A stretch of DNA of 64,000 bases from Anoplopoma fimbria (GCF_027596085.1 NC_072454.1:24798490-24862489), one strand, 5' to 3'; positions 25,488 to 37,484 are shown, numbered from the stretch's first letter. Made by a program: numbers and translations. Notes: a model not told the origin generated them from the letters alone.

Positions 25488-25814
25488 TTTCTTGTGCTAC
25501 TTTCTCACGTACACAGCCATCGTAAAAGTTCCCGTTTTTTAATCCACAGCGAGTGAAGCCCGAAGGCTCTGGTTCATTTCAGAGCCGAGTGTGGTTTCCC
25601 TTTGGCTCCCTTTAGCGCGGGTGTTAAAAGTGTCTCCCTCGGAAAGCAGGACTCCGTGCCAGGACCATCGCCTTCCCCGTCTGGAGCGGATTGGCTGGAG
25701 CTGCTCTGACGTCACCGTGCCAATGGAAACACGGGCCCCGTCTTAGCCAATGGAAACACGGGCCCGTCTTAAAGGGCCAGCGCGCCGTAAACACAGCCCC
25801 TGACGTCACGGCGT

Positions 25815-26167
25815 CTAATAATGTATGTTTAATGCTTAAAGTGCTCTATAGGAACTTTAGCTACTGAGCTCACTATTCAGTGGGAGTTTGTCCATCCCTT
25901 AACGAAGAAAGTGTTGCTTTTAACATCAGTGAATATTCAATTAATTCATGCTTAAGTTATATTTGCTGAAAATTAGGAGAGGGACAAACATTCAATGGGA
26001 CAGAATTTTTGTAATAATATTTTTATTACAAACATTTTTAAGTGATGCGTATTTATTTTTTAGATTTACTTATTCGTTTTATTAACAGGGTGTGTTTTTT
26101 TCCCATCAAGGGGTCAAACTCTACGAGATGATATGGGAATAGAACTCTAAATGGCCTAATGCAGTTC
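25815..26167 (+). repeat. Composite templated insertion upstream of inpp5a
   Basis: A 353-bp insert made of two pieces copied in direct orientation from inpp5a intron 1: 22909-23192 (constant offset 2906) and 23646-23715 (constant offset 2452), joined inside a T7 run. The intervening 453 bases of source are missing. I count about three mismatches. The insert is flanked by a 14-bp direct duplication, TGACGTCACGGCGT, at 25801-25814 and 26168-26181. There is no poly(A) tail, and the skipped segment lacks GT-AG ends on either strand. Confidence 0.9.
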
Positions 26168-26175
26168 TGACGTCA
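26168..26175. promoter_or_regulatory. Duplicated CRE/ATF palindrome
   Basis: TGACGTCA created as the right half of the 14-bp duplication around the insertion. With 25707-25714 and 25801-25808, three perfect CRE palindromes now lie within about 470 bases upstream of inpp5a. Confidence 0.6.
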
Positions 26176-26229
26176 CGGCGTACATTGTCGGACACAACCA
26201 CGACCACGGCGACCATTCAGTTTGTCCAC

Positions 26230-26372
26230 CTATAGTAATAATAATTAATAATAATAATTAAGGCTTTATTAGTCCCACAATGGGGAAATTATTTCTCTGC
26301 ATTTGACCCATCCCAGAGGAGCAGTGGGCTGCAATGAAGCGCCCGGGGAGCAACTTGGGGTTAGGTGTCTTT
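26230..26372 (+). repeat. Dispersed repeat fragment
   Basis: A TAA-rich run followed by GGCTTTATTAGTCCCACAAT, then GGGGAAATT, GAGCAGTGGGCTGC and GGGGTTAGGTGTCTT. I recognise this text as a common teleost interspersed repeat body; the exact family cannot be named without a library search. Confidence 0.6.
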
Positions 26373-26373
26373 A

Positions 26374-26413
26374 CATTACAGTCATTTAGCAGACGCTTTT
26401 ATCCAAAGCGACT
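26374..26413 (-). repeat. Truncated L2-type 3' tail
   Basis: Reads on minus as GTCGCTTTGGATAAAAGCG, then TCTGCTAAATGACTGTAATG: the hairpin CGCTTT-GGATA-AAAGCG with the GGATA loop of L2-clade LINE and SINE 3' ends. It runs straight into a second partial hairpin arm (ACTTTGGATAAAAG, 26411-26424) and then arm A of the 275-bp unit, so the joint is rearranged. Confidence 0.75.
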
Positions 26414-26422
26414 TTGGATAAA

Positions 26423-26688
26423 AGATCACATCATGCAGCGTGAAAAGCACGTATGTACTTAATGCGTGATGGTCTGTGAATAATGCAGAAGAGTCACGCT
26501 GTGTTGCTGCCAGATGTTTGGTGTCAGAAGCTAAGAGGTGACGGGATGAAACATCACTGATCATTATTTTCTCTGCAATAAATGCAAAAACATGACACCT
26601 GATATAGCTTGCATTAATAAGTCGGTTGCTTAATCTTAAAACAAGCGGATATTGTGGCTATTTATGGACCCTGGCTCCCTTGAAAAAC
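26423..26688 (-). repeat. 275-bp unit, copy A (inverted)
   Basis: Reverse complement of the unit at 27032-27306, near-identical. It starts 26 bases before the unit boundary used for copy B and stops short of the unit end, so it spans a unit-unit junction as if cut from a tandem array. Confidence 0.85.
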
Positions 26689-26690
26689 TT

Positions 26691-26911
26691 ACATATCATT
26701 CACCCATTCACACACTGATGACAGGCTACCATCAAGGTGCCACCATCAGACTCTAACTAACATTCATCATCCAGTCCACACCGATGGCCTTCAGGAGCAA
26801 CTTGGGGTTAAGTGTCTTGCCCAAGGACACATCGACTGCCGAAGCCGGGTATCGAACCACCGACACTCTGATTGGAGAACTACCTTGCTCTCCACTACGC
26901 CACAGCCGCCC
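26691..26911 (-). repeat. tRNA-derived SINE
   Basis: Read on minus, the head has an A-box-like TGGCGTAGTGG and a B-box GGTTCGATACC, then the body words GTGTCCTTGGGCAAGACAC and TTAACCCCAAG and the tail GTGTGAATGGGTGAATG. This is a typical teleost tRNA-SINE layout. It sits between the two inverted arms of the 275-bp unit. Confidence 0.8.
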
Positions 26912-27018
26912 ATGTGTCTTGCTCAAGGACACCTCGGCATGTTGCCGGTAGAGGGGTTTGAACCACCAACCTTGTGGTTACGGGACAAGCGCTCTACCTC
27001 ATGTGCCACAGCCGCCCC
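26912..27018 (-). repeat. Second, truncated tRNA-derived SINE head
   Basis: On minus: GGCGGCTGTGGCACATGAGG (A-box region), AGAGCGCTTG and GGTTCAAACCC (B box), then GTGTCCTTGAGCAAGACAC, where it is cut off by the start of the next SINE. The arrangement is a nested or head-to-tail pair. Confidence 0.75.
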
Positions 27019-27031
27019 ATGTCCGTTACTA

Positions 27032-27306
27032 TAGCCACAATATCCGCTTGTTTTAAGATTAAGCAACCGACTTATTAATGCAAGCTATATCAGGTGTCAT
27101 GTTTTTGCATTTATTGCAGAGAAAATAATGATCAGTGATGTTTCATCCCGTCACCTCTTAGCTTCTGACACCAAACATCTGGCAGCAACACAGCGTGACT
27201 CTTCTGCATTATTCACAGACCATCACGCATTAAGTACATACGTGCTTTTCACGCTGCATGATGTGATCTTCCCTGATGGTTTTTCAAGGGAGCCAGGGTC
27301 CATAAA
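27032..27306 (+). repeat. 275-bp unit, copy B
   Basis: Full unit from TAGCCACAATATCCGC to GGGTCCATAAA. It is an inverted partner of copy A (26423-26688) across a SINE-filled spacer of about 340 bp. Its short open frame (MISDVSSRHLL...) is also present in copies A and C but shows no recognisable domain; I treat it as chance. Confidence 0.85.
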
Positions 27307-27400
27307 TAGCCACAATATCCGCTTGTTTTAAGATTAAGCAACCGACTTATTAATGCAAGCTCTATCAGGTGTCATGTTTTTGCATTTATTGCAGAGAAAA
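27307..27400 (+). repeat. 275-bp unit, partial copy B2 (tandem with B)
   Basis: The first 94 bases of the unit repeated directly after copy B, with about one mismatch, ending at GCAGAGAAAA. It shows head-to-tail tandem arrangement. Confidence 0.9.
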
Positions 27401-27496
27401 CTGCTTCGTGTCCAGGGTCCCTGTATCGTGCATCCTGCCTCAAACACCCACAACTTCCCCATCTAAGTTTAACAAGATTTTAAAAACTTTTAAAAA

Positions 27497-27511
27497 CCCT
27501 AACCCTAACCC
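27497..27511 (+). repeat. Short telomere-like tract
   Basis: CCCTAACCCTAACCC, 2.5 units of the vertebrate telomere repeat, about 100 bases after the tandem 275-bp copies. Too short to mean much alone. Confidence 0.6.
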
Positions 27512-28460
27512 ATGTAAAGTGTTGAGTGACAACATAAAGAAAATTACTACAAACTACTTATTACTTACACATTCAGCAAAAACAGAGAAATGTTGACATG
27601 TCACGGTATAACTGTGGCTCTGATTAGCTTTTACAAGAACCTCTGCAATCAAGTGGACGCCTAACAACAAGCAGCTAACACAGTAATCAATGTAAGTGGG
27701 CGCAATCAGCAGCCATTGGCAGACAGAAAAAAAAATGGTCGTGACCTGACACACATGTCCTATCGTGTTGTGCTCCAGACTATAATTACCCTTTCCATTG
27801 AATGCATGATCCTTGCATACATGTAAACCCCCTTTGCCAATATGGACACACACTCTTCAATCTGAAAGTTTCCTGTTTGGGTTTTGGTACGAAGACATTT
27901 GGAAAATTTCACATTAAAGACATGAAACCAAATCAGTGTGCATGACTGGATTCTGCCAAGGTCTGCTCAGAGACATAGCCAAGCCCATGAGTAATGGATT
28001 ATTTTGAATGGGAATAGATCGCTTTTTTCCTTGGCTTCACAGAACCTGTTTGTTGACAACAGCATTAGCTCACCTCTTTACTGGCACAAGGCTCAGGACT
28101 GAGCTGGGAAAACACAACTCACCTCGTGTAAGAACGTACTGCTGAACGCTGGCTTAAGGCTGAAGAGTACACCTGATTAAAGTTAGCAGAGGTCACATTG
28201 TTTTTGTACTCTAAAATATGTGTACACTATAGGTTGATGCAGTATTTTTGTAGGCCAACCCAAGAAGTCAGCATCGTACTGGTCCACTCGACAAAATTCC
28301 AATGGGAATGCATTCGGCAGAAGTAAAAAGCTAATTAGCAAGCGTCTTTTTTAAGACACGTAAAGGCCTCAAAATCACAAGAGGGGTTTTTACTGACATC
28401 TCTTATGCTCCTATTAACCATTGACCTTATATCAGGAATCCGACCAAAACCTTTGGAAGC
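27512..28460. other. No gene seen
   Basis: Unique-looking AT-rich intergenic sequence between copies B2 and C of the 275-bp unit. No exon or recognisable repeat noticed. Confidence 0.5.
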
Positions 28461-28637
28461 AATAATGATCAGTGATGTTTCATCCCGTCACCTCTTAGCT
28501 TCTGACACCAAACATCTGGCAGCGTGACTCTTCTGCATTATTCACAGACCATCACGCATTAAGTACATACGTGCTTTTCACGCTGCATGATGTGATCTTC
28601 CCTGATGGTTTTTCAAGGGCGCCAGGGTCCATAAATA
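28461..28637 (+). repeat. 275-bp unit, partial copy C
   Basis: From AATAATGATCAGTG to CCATAAATAG, matching copy B except for an 8-base deletion at a CAGC microhomology and a few substitutions. It lies about 1.1 kb from copy B2. Confidence 0.85.
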
Positions 28638-30059
<1,422 letters not shown>

Positions 30060-30660
30060 ATTTGAAGAGGGGAAAAAGGAACTACTGTGCTAGCTTACTG
30101 CTTGCTAACTGTCCGTATACCATCGACTGCCTGCAAACCATTCTTCTGTTGAGGTGCAGTTCCAACGGAGGAAATAGTTTGACATTATGATAAATACGCT
30201 TCTTCTCTTTCTTGTCAAGAGTTAGATGAAAATATTGAGACCATTCTCATGTCATTACGATTAAACATTTAGCTGTGGCCAGCCGCCAATTAGCTTAGCT
30301 TAGCTGGAAGCAGGGGGAAAACAGCTAGCCTTGCTTTGTCGAAGAGATAACAAAATCAGTCTGCACTTCCAAATTTCACAAATGAACGTGCACATCTTGT
30401 TTGTTTAATCGATACAAAAGTCTAAATGTTAAAATGACAAGTTGTGGTTGTACAGGTGGTTTATCTTCGTCATGGCTATCAGCAATATGTAACGACTTAT
30501 CCTAAAAAACGGCAATTTCTTGTTTTCACATTTCTGTTTGTTGATGGAGTAAACAAACAAGCTGTGAGGTGTTTATTATTGAGCTTTAGATGTGTTCATT
30601 GTGTCATTTGTTTTAAATCTGCCTCCAGTCTTTAAGCTATGCTAAGCTAACCGCTCTAGT
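30060..30660 (+). repeat. Dispersed repeat(s) with TTAGCTTAGCT words
   Basis: AATTAGCTTAGCTTAGCTGG, AAGCAGGGGGAAAACAGCTA near 30290, and GCTATGCTAAGCTAACCGC near 30636. Same family as 15000-15170; the two ends suggest one long copy. Confidence 0.55.
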
Positions 30661-31046
30661 TTCATGATTATCGCACATGAGAGTGGAAGCCTATTGATCT
30701 TCACATCAAACCTTCGTCAAGAGAGCAAATAAGCATATTTTCCCAAACTGTCTGGCTATTCTCTCGAAACTATACTTCTGATAAACCATCATCCTCTCAG
30801 ACCGTGAGATTCTGTTAGTTTCTGCTGACGCTTATTTGCTGCCACTTTTCTTTCGTCTTATCAAACATCTTGGAAAAGGGTAAGCAAGTGGAAATGGACC
30901 TAAAAATAACAGAAGAAATATGTGTGGAGCTCTGAGCACACACAGATAACAACTCAGGTAATGTGTTTCATGAGGGTCAGTAAATACTACACTGTAAACT
31001 CCAAGCAGGTTATCCCACAGGGGGGATGTAAGGAGGGGGTAATGAA

Positions 31047-31047
<1 letters not shown>

Positions 31048-31114
<67 letters not shown>
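31048..31114. repeat. (TG)n microsatellite
   Basis: 67 bases of pure TG/GT. Confidence 0.95.
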
Positions 31115-31115
<1 letters not shown>

Positions 31116-31814
31116 TACTGCTGATAAAGAAGTTCTACACACTGGCCAGAAGCTCCTCCCTTTGCACTCTGGGTAATGGAAAAAATTATGTTGGAATTCC
31201 AGACTGCCAGCAAGTATGCGCACTTTGACCCCGATCCCTCTACTGCTTAGAGTCTAAAAATAGGCAAACCTGGAAATAATCAGGCTTTCTCATGTCTCCA
31301 AAGAAGCAGGGATTCAGCCATGTTAGGATGCATTAAGACTAGCTCGACATGGAGTTTTATCTCCAGCCTCACTCGGGAATAAGTCATGTAGACCCGATGT
31401 ATGTATCCCAAGAGAGGCAGCTTTGGCAGCATGGGAATTTAGCATGAGAATACAGTTTCATAAGTGGAAGGGAGGTCTGTGTGTGTGTTTGTGTGTGGAT
31501 GAAGTTTTATTTATAAGTCATTCCAGGGACAGTTCATGTCTCTCTGACATATTTCCATATCATTTGAATAGAATGATTGCATAGAGCACTTTCTGACTGT
31601 GTGAACAAAACTATTATATGTTTCCTTTTGCGAACCAGGATTTGTGTTACTTGAGGATTAAGTTAATTTGCTTACAGAAACAAACCATACACGCACAATT
31701 ATTTTCAATCAGAATCCTTTATTTGTCTTGAATTATATCTAGAGGGGATCTTTTAGTTTAAAAGTAAAAAAATGTTTAATACACTTTAACATACAGTTTG
31801 CCCCTTTAGTAGCT

Positions 31815-32115
31815 TCAAACCAGCAAAAACGAATGTTTAGGCCACTTGGAAACAGCTGGAACAAGCTCTGAACATAACATTGACATACTACTTTTTAAGC
31901 AGATATGCAGACTTGTTGGCTGTTTGTTGCTTGTATACACATACAGTAGTCCCGCAACGCTATCATTCCTTAGGAGTTGTTTGGCCAATATTGACTTTCT
32001 TTGAGCTCTGTTTTTGGTCTCCACCATCTCCTAAGGGAAATATCTGTATCTATAGCTGCTAAATGCTCCTCTGTGTTCACCAGCGAGTCACTAACTCCTG
32101 AGCAGGTAGATAGGC
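31815..32115 (+). repeat. Dispersed repeat, TTTGGTCTCCACC family, copy 1
   Basis: TTTTTGGTCTCCACCATCTC, TAGCTGCTAAATGCTCC, TGTGTTCACCAGCGAGTCAC. Matches 33230-33450. Confidence 0.6.
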
Positions 32116-33229
32116 CTAGTGTAAGAGCTATTTAAAGCTCTGTAAAGCCCAGGGGAGCTACACATTCTGGTGATAATTGTCTGTAGGTTCATCCCACGTG
32201 ACCTCTTTAACATTGTCACATTGTCATTTGATACTTAGATATCATAAGAATATTGATTATTAATGTTATTTTAAATAAATAAATAAAATACATTTTTGAA
32301 AAGTATCTAGAAACTCAAGGACTTACTTACTAGATTTTTTTGCCACTACCAAATGCATTTGTTTGTCTATATCAGTGAAGGGAGTTGGCTGGAGATGGCT
32401 TGGTCATCATTATGTGACTTTAGTATGAATCTCCAGAAAGCTACAACATTTTTACACAGAGTGAAATATTTAAAACAGAGATGTTGTTGTGGCCTACCGT
32501 TCCATCGAATTGAAAGGCTTTAAACACTTTATGCATATTTATAATGTAACATTTTCCCAAATGTTAGACACATGTGGTATCATTTTTCAAAATAAAGTTC
32601 TGTAATAAGTAAATGCACTGCAATAATATTGTTCCCCAAGCAGAAAGAAGTAAGCATGCAGGGCCTTGATAAACTTGGACCTTCAGTTAACCCTGTCATA
32701 GTATTTCAGTTGGGTCAGTTCTCAAAGTTAGCCTCTTCTGCCTGGACTGTAGCCTTAAATCTCTGGCATACTTCTCCACTTCTCTCTGTTGGCCAGAGTG
32801 GATCCCACTGCGAGGAAGCCTATTCTAGAGCTCCCACTGGGTGCTTTATAATATCGTCCCATACTAATTTATCCTCCCTTACCAATTAATTTTGAGCACG
32901 TTATTCTACTGGGACAAAGGTCAGTTATTTTCTGAAAGAGGCTGCTGATGGCCTAAATAATTTTCAGTTCCACGGGGGCTGGCTGGTAAGACTGTCCCTG
33001 CTTCAACTCATTGCTCTGACTATTTTCAGAACACTCATTATGAATGATGTAACTTTGAAATTCTATGGAGACATGATACTTCAAACTAAAATAAATAAAT
33101 AATGAAAACTTGAAAACTTGAACATGCATGAAAGGATTTTAGCTACTTGAGGGAAACACTGTAAGCACAATTGACACATATTAGCTTTTAAATTGATATG
33201 ACAAACTTGTTAACAAACAGTTGGTTATT

Positions 33230-33450
33230 TACACATAGACCGAGCAAAGTGTTAGCATTTTGTTATCACCACTTGATGAATGTAAATCCGGTATTCACTC
33301 TCCCTTTTCTCTCAGTTTTGGTCTCCACCGACCGCTAAATACCTTACTATTTAGCAGCTAAATGTTCTACTATGTTCACCAGTTCACCTGATAAGTACAG
33401 TAGGTCCATCAGAGATATTTCATTATTGCAGGTTTAAAGCTGCACTAATC
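33230..33450 (+). repeat. Dispersed repeat, TTTGGTCTCCACC family, copy 2
   Basis: TTTTGGTCTCCACCGACCGC, TAGCAGCTAAATGTTC, TATGTTCACCAGTTCACC. More diverged than copy 1. Confidence 0.6.
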
Positions 33451-33999
33451 AATATTTTCACATAGCTGCAATTATTACGTGCAATGTGAAAGTGGTCACT
33501 CATAGTGACAAACACATACAGTTCCCATGAAGTCTAAAGATTGTTTTATCGTCTTTCATAGTTGTTTTACAGCCTGCTAATTTAATGTTCGGATTCAGTC
33601 CCACAGCTCTCATCTACCCCGTTGCCATTTGCAGCAAGCATCTGTTTTCAGTGAAAAGTTAAGGATAAACCCACAGTACATTACCTGCACAGCACCAATC
33701 TTATCTAAAATCTTATCTGCCATTTCATTCCTGAATCAAATTATTTTACACTGATATATTAATCGTTAAACCCAAATCTGTCACTCCTGGAAGCATTATC
33801 TGCCTTTAGAGGATGAAAGTGTCTGTCTTACTGCCACCTAGAGGTGAGTTGCTAACCCTACATAGAGTCTCATCAAAGTGACTTACTTTTACTGATTGGC
33901 AAAACTCAACGAGTGACGATATCTTCAATGACAAAGCCGCTTTGTAGCAAAGGCAGGCCTGGTTTTTTTTTTTCAAGTAAATAGGGTCTACTCGGAAAT

Positions 34000-34420
34000 A
34001 GTTGTGCGTCACGACCCCCGAAGCCATTCACCCAACCAAAAACAACAGCCATTTCAGCAAACAGCAGCCGGTCGAAAACACAGAGGAGTTTGCCCTGCTC
34101 AGAGCCAAGATCACCGCTCCCACTCAGTGCTCCATTCATCCAAACCATAACTGGCAATATGTCAGGCCAACGACCCAGAGATTCAGACTCACTGTACTAA
34201 ATATAAACCAAGGGGATTAGGGCCCTTTTTTTTCTCCTTTTGCTGCTTGTCAAACACAAAGCTCCTGAAGGTGCTGAAAACAGGCCTGTGTGTATCTAGG
34301 AAACGGCCGCTGCCAAAATGGGAAACAAACCGCGCTCTGTGCTGCTCTCCAGAGCCTTATATAAATGTCCCGGCAGAGCGGGGCTTAATTGACATCAACT
34401 GGTGGCCGCGGCCGGACTGA
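34000..34420. promoter_or_regulatory. Candidate regulatory element with CArG/MEF2-like sites
   Basis: Non-repetitive, compositionally even interval with CTAAATATAA (about 34197-34206), CCTTATATAAATG (about 34355-34367) and a CAACTGGTGG E-box (about 34397). Looks unlike the surrounding repeats. Function is inference. Confidence 0.25.
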
Positions 34421-35196
34421 AAATGATGAAATTGTTCCATCTTGTGACCGACAGATGTTTGCCTTCAGGATCAAAACTGAGCTTCCTTGTCTTAACTGTT
34501 GACACGAACTGGCAGTGGAGTTACTATTTACCAAAAATGACCACTTTTTGTAACAAACAAAGTGGTTAAACAACCCAACTCATCATAACTTCAGCTGCTC
34601 CTTTATCATACACATATCCAGAGAGGGATCTGAAGTGATTAAATCCTCTATTTGAAATATGGAAAAAGGGCATATGATGATAACAGATAACAGACACACT
34701 GAGGAATAAAAAATGTGACACTTGAATTATTGCTTTCTTCCAGGAGATGGCAGTAGAGGTCAATGCTGTCAGAACATGTTGGCATTGATCTACGTCCAAA
34801 ATCTGCACCCTGCACAGGGAAAGAGGATGTGTGAAAATAAACGTCTTGGTGATACCTGTAACAGAGGGATGTGACGCCTGTAAGAGCTATTAGAGGGCAC
34901 TTCACTTCCTGGCGTACAGCAGGATGTTTGTATTTACTCATAGCCCTATTGTGTTTGGTCTGCCCGTTCTTTTGTTTCTATCTGTGTTTTGGTGCAGTTT
35001 GAGGAAGCTCAGTTTTCAGCATGTACGCCATCATCTTAATAAGCCAACGACTAATTTAAGGACCCTTTCATATTCAATTTGTTAATATTTATTTATTCTA
35101 CATGAAATGTTTCATACTAGTGTCAGGTTTCTTTTTTGTAAACATAAAGACCCACAACACGGTACGACATGTTTCAGTAAACCATTGAAGAGCATC

Positions 35197-35231
35197 ACAG
35201 AACACATTTTTACAGTTGATTATCTGGAATA
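35197..35231 (+). repeat. 35-bp exact direct repeat, copy 1
   Basis: Starts ACAGAACACATTTTTACAG and ends TTATCTGGAATA; identical to 35416-35450, offset 219. Flanks are unrelated. Confidence 0.9.
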
Positions 35232-35415
35232 CTTCCTATTACATTTTGTTCTTTATATAAATTAGAATTTGAAACCAGAGTTCATAGATAATCCTTTATT
35301 ATTAGCCTTTATGATCAGAGATAAAAACAAACAAACAAAAAAGCAGAAACAGGCGCAATGAGCATCATTACTTTGAAGTGTAGTTTCTGACTAATGGAGT
35401 GAACAATACTTAAAG

Positions 35416-35450
35416 ACAGAACACATTTTTACAGTTGATTATCTGGAATA
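35416..35450 (+). repeat. 35-bp exact direct repeat, copy 2
   Basis: Identical to 35197-35231. The 184 bases between the copies are unrelated AT-rich sequence. Confidence 0.9.
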
Positions 35451-36931
35451 AAGCTTGCCAATGCTAATAATCCATGTTTTGATGTATCCGCTGGAGAGAC
35501 CTTTTTCCAAATAAACACAAATAAGGAACCTGTTTAACAACATCTGTGTATAATTTTGTGGTGTAAATTGGCTCACTGCATTTTCTTTCCTCTTTATTGC
35601 TACACAGAGTATGATTTTATAAAATACTAAAGGCTGAGCTCGCTCTCCAAGGAACATTAAGAAAGCATCATATTTTGTTCTCATTTTCACAATTGTACTG
35701 TAATATTTGCTTTATTCAAATCACTGACTTTTCTTTTCCAACCACGATTTTCACTGAGTACTTTCTTATTTCAATTTAAATAAACTGTTTATTCTAAATA
35801 TACTTGCTTACAATGAGAGTTCAGTTCTGTCATATTGGATCTTGTCATTTTATGGCAGTATTAGTTGTAATACTATTGAACCAACAAATAGAAATGCAGC
35901 AAGAACATAAATAGTAAAAATGCACAGACTTTGCACAAACATAGTAAATAAAAATATATTTCTATAGAAGCTTCATGAGGAAGTGTTCATTCCCAAAGTA
36001 TTGCGTATGAAGCTGTCAACAAGGGGGAAAAAACAAATTAGCACCTTAAAAATGAATATTAAGTCTTGTTCACAGTAGCACCCATGAGCTTTCTTCAATA
36101 ATTTTATTCTAACTGCATTTCACTTATGATGTTGCCTGATCATGTTACAGTTTGTTTTTTTGCATTGCTAAATAACAATTTCTGAAACTAAGGTTGTTGA
36201 AATTCTACACACAAAAAAACTAAAAATATATACACGCAAAATATCTTACACCTCTAGCAAAGGCACACACTTAAGTAAGCCCTTACACATGCCAACTGCA
36301 CACTTATGTAAACACTTATGTGCTGCTGAGCATAAAACACTTTGGCAGTTTCATTTGTAGCACACTGTAAACAAAGACTATGAACACAAATGAGTTTAGT
36401 GCACTTATTTGCAAAAAAAGGTGTTTAAGAATATAAAACTAAGTGTAAAGCAGACAATGCGTTACCAGTGAACCACCACGCGGCGGCAGTGTTGGACTTC
36501 TTTTGCCTTTGTTCATTGGACAATAAAGGACCTTTTGATTGAAGAAATCCATTAAATATAATGCTACAGTGCCAGTTTGTATTGTTTGGGCACTCTAGCC
36601 GGTCTAGCTTAGTCCGACCTGGTGATCCTACGGTCAAGACAAGACGCACCTTTGTGTGATTGAGTTTTGGAAATCATTCAGTGTTAACACAAATTATTCC
36701 CAAAGGCACCTAAAGGGAATTCTGCTTCAGTCTCACTTAACCAGCTTCTGAAAGGCCACCCCTTCAGAGTTGTGGCTAATGCCCACGCTGACCATAAGCC
36801 CCATTATCCAGTCCAGATGAGGGGGCACGATAACATCCTGAGTGACAGCCCCGTGGCAGCTGTGTGGTGAGGGAGGGCCCCCCATCCCTCATCTCCGAGT
36901 GTCCATTCACAGAGGGAGGCGTTTGTTACTG

Positions 36932-36947
36932 TGTGACAGCTGTCACA
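36932..36947. promoter_or_regulatory. 16-bp perfect palindrome with MEIS/TGIF-type core
   Basis: TGTGACAGCTGTCACA. The TGACAGCTGTCA core is a known TALE-homeodomain (TGIF/MEIS) palindrome and also holds a CAGCTG E-box. It lies about 140 bases before copy 1 of the noncoding pair. Binding is inferred only. Confidence 0.4.
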
Positions 36948-37089
36948 GTCCCCCCCGTCCCCCCAGTCCCCCTCGCCCTCACCCCTTCCTCCGAGCACAG
37001 CTTTCCACATCATTACCTCTCAGCCTAACCTGCTGTCCCTTTCAACCTGCCAGAGAAAGGAGAAGTCTCTGCGTGTGAGGGAGGAATCC

Positions 37090-37342
37090 TGTGCAGTGAT
37101 TAAACCCGGTCAATTTACGAGTTCAAGCAATAAATCGAAGCCATCGAATTAAAGCACTTTGTTTGGGATTAACAAAAAAAAAGGAGTGAGCATGGGCCGT
37201 AGCGGGTGCAGAAAGAGACTCCTGCTAAAGTTCAAACCATTTCAACAGCAAAATCCAAGAAACAGGATGTCACTCTGCACACACTTAAGTTTGACTGGCA
37301 GGTGACATTTTGGTGAAGTGGAGTGCAAACGGACCCCAGCAA
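37090..37342 (+). other. Noncoding element, copy 1 of a diverged pair
   Basis: Similar to 42373-42574 over its length, about 75% by eye in the first 125 bases. Shared blocks: TGTGCAGTGATTAAA, GTCAATTTA, AGCAATA, AAAGC-CTTTGTT, AGCAT, GCA-AAAGAGA and, after a gap, GTGCAAA and CCCCAGCAA. It lies beside a TGACAGCTGTCA palindrome. No open frame is shared, so it is not an exon pair. Either a duplicated regulatory element or two copies of an old repeat. Confidence 0.65.
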
Positions 37343-37484
37343 TGAGGGCCTAACAGCTAACATGTGACAAGATAAAAACATGGAGATATACAGTAACACG
37401 AAAGCTGCAGGCTTATGTTCTTCTTTGCCAAAAAGTGAAATTTCCCAGCAAAGTTTTTGATAATAAAAACATTTCATTTAGAGC

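Larger units (their letters stand above)
25397..25814 (-). promoter_or_regulatory. inpp5a: inpp5a 5' leader and CpG-rich promoter
   Basis: GC-rich, CpG-containing interval upstream of the inpp5a ATG. It has a (GA)14 tract four bases from the ATG (25401-25429), a GCC repeat on the sense strand (25471-25487), CCAAT boxes at 25690-25694 (minus), 25720-25724 and 25747-25751 (plus), and palindromic CRE/ATF sites TGACGTCA at 25707-25714 and 25801-25808. The two plus-strand CCAAT boxes lie in a 27-bp tandem duplication (25720-25746 and 25747-25772). No TATA box was seen, consistent with a housekeeping-type CpG promoter. Confidence 0.7.
32116..36931. other. Intergenic, mostly unrecognised
   Basis: Holds the repeat at 33230-33450, the candidate element at 34000-34420 and the 35-bp direct repeat. 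No coding exon. Confidence 0.5.

Noticed and set aside
25815..26167. Spliced retrocopy of an inpp5a intronic transcript
   Set aside because: The skipped 453 bases lack GT-AG ends on either strand and the copy has no poly(A) tail.
26912..27018. Possible tRNA gene on the minus strand (A and B box present)
   Set aside because: No cloverleaf acceptor pairing and it continues into SINE body text; it is a tRNA-derived SINE head.
27128..27331. Shared 60-67 codon frame (MISDVSSRHLL...) in copies of the 275-bp unit
   Set aside because: Seen only because the DNA copies are near-identical; no domain, and copy C carries an 8-base deletion that breaks the frame.
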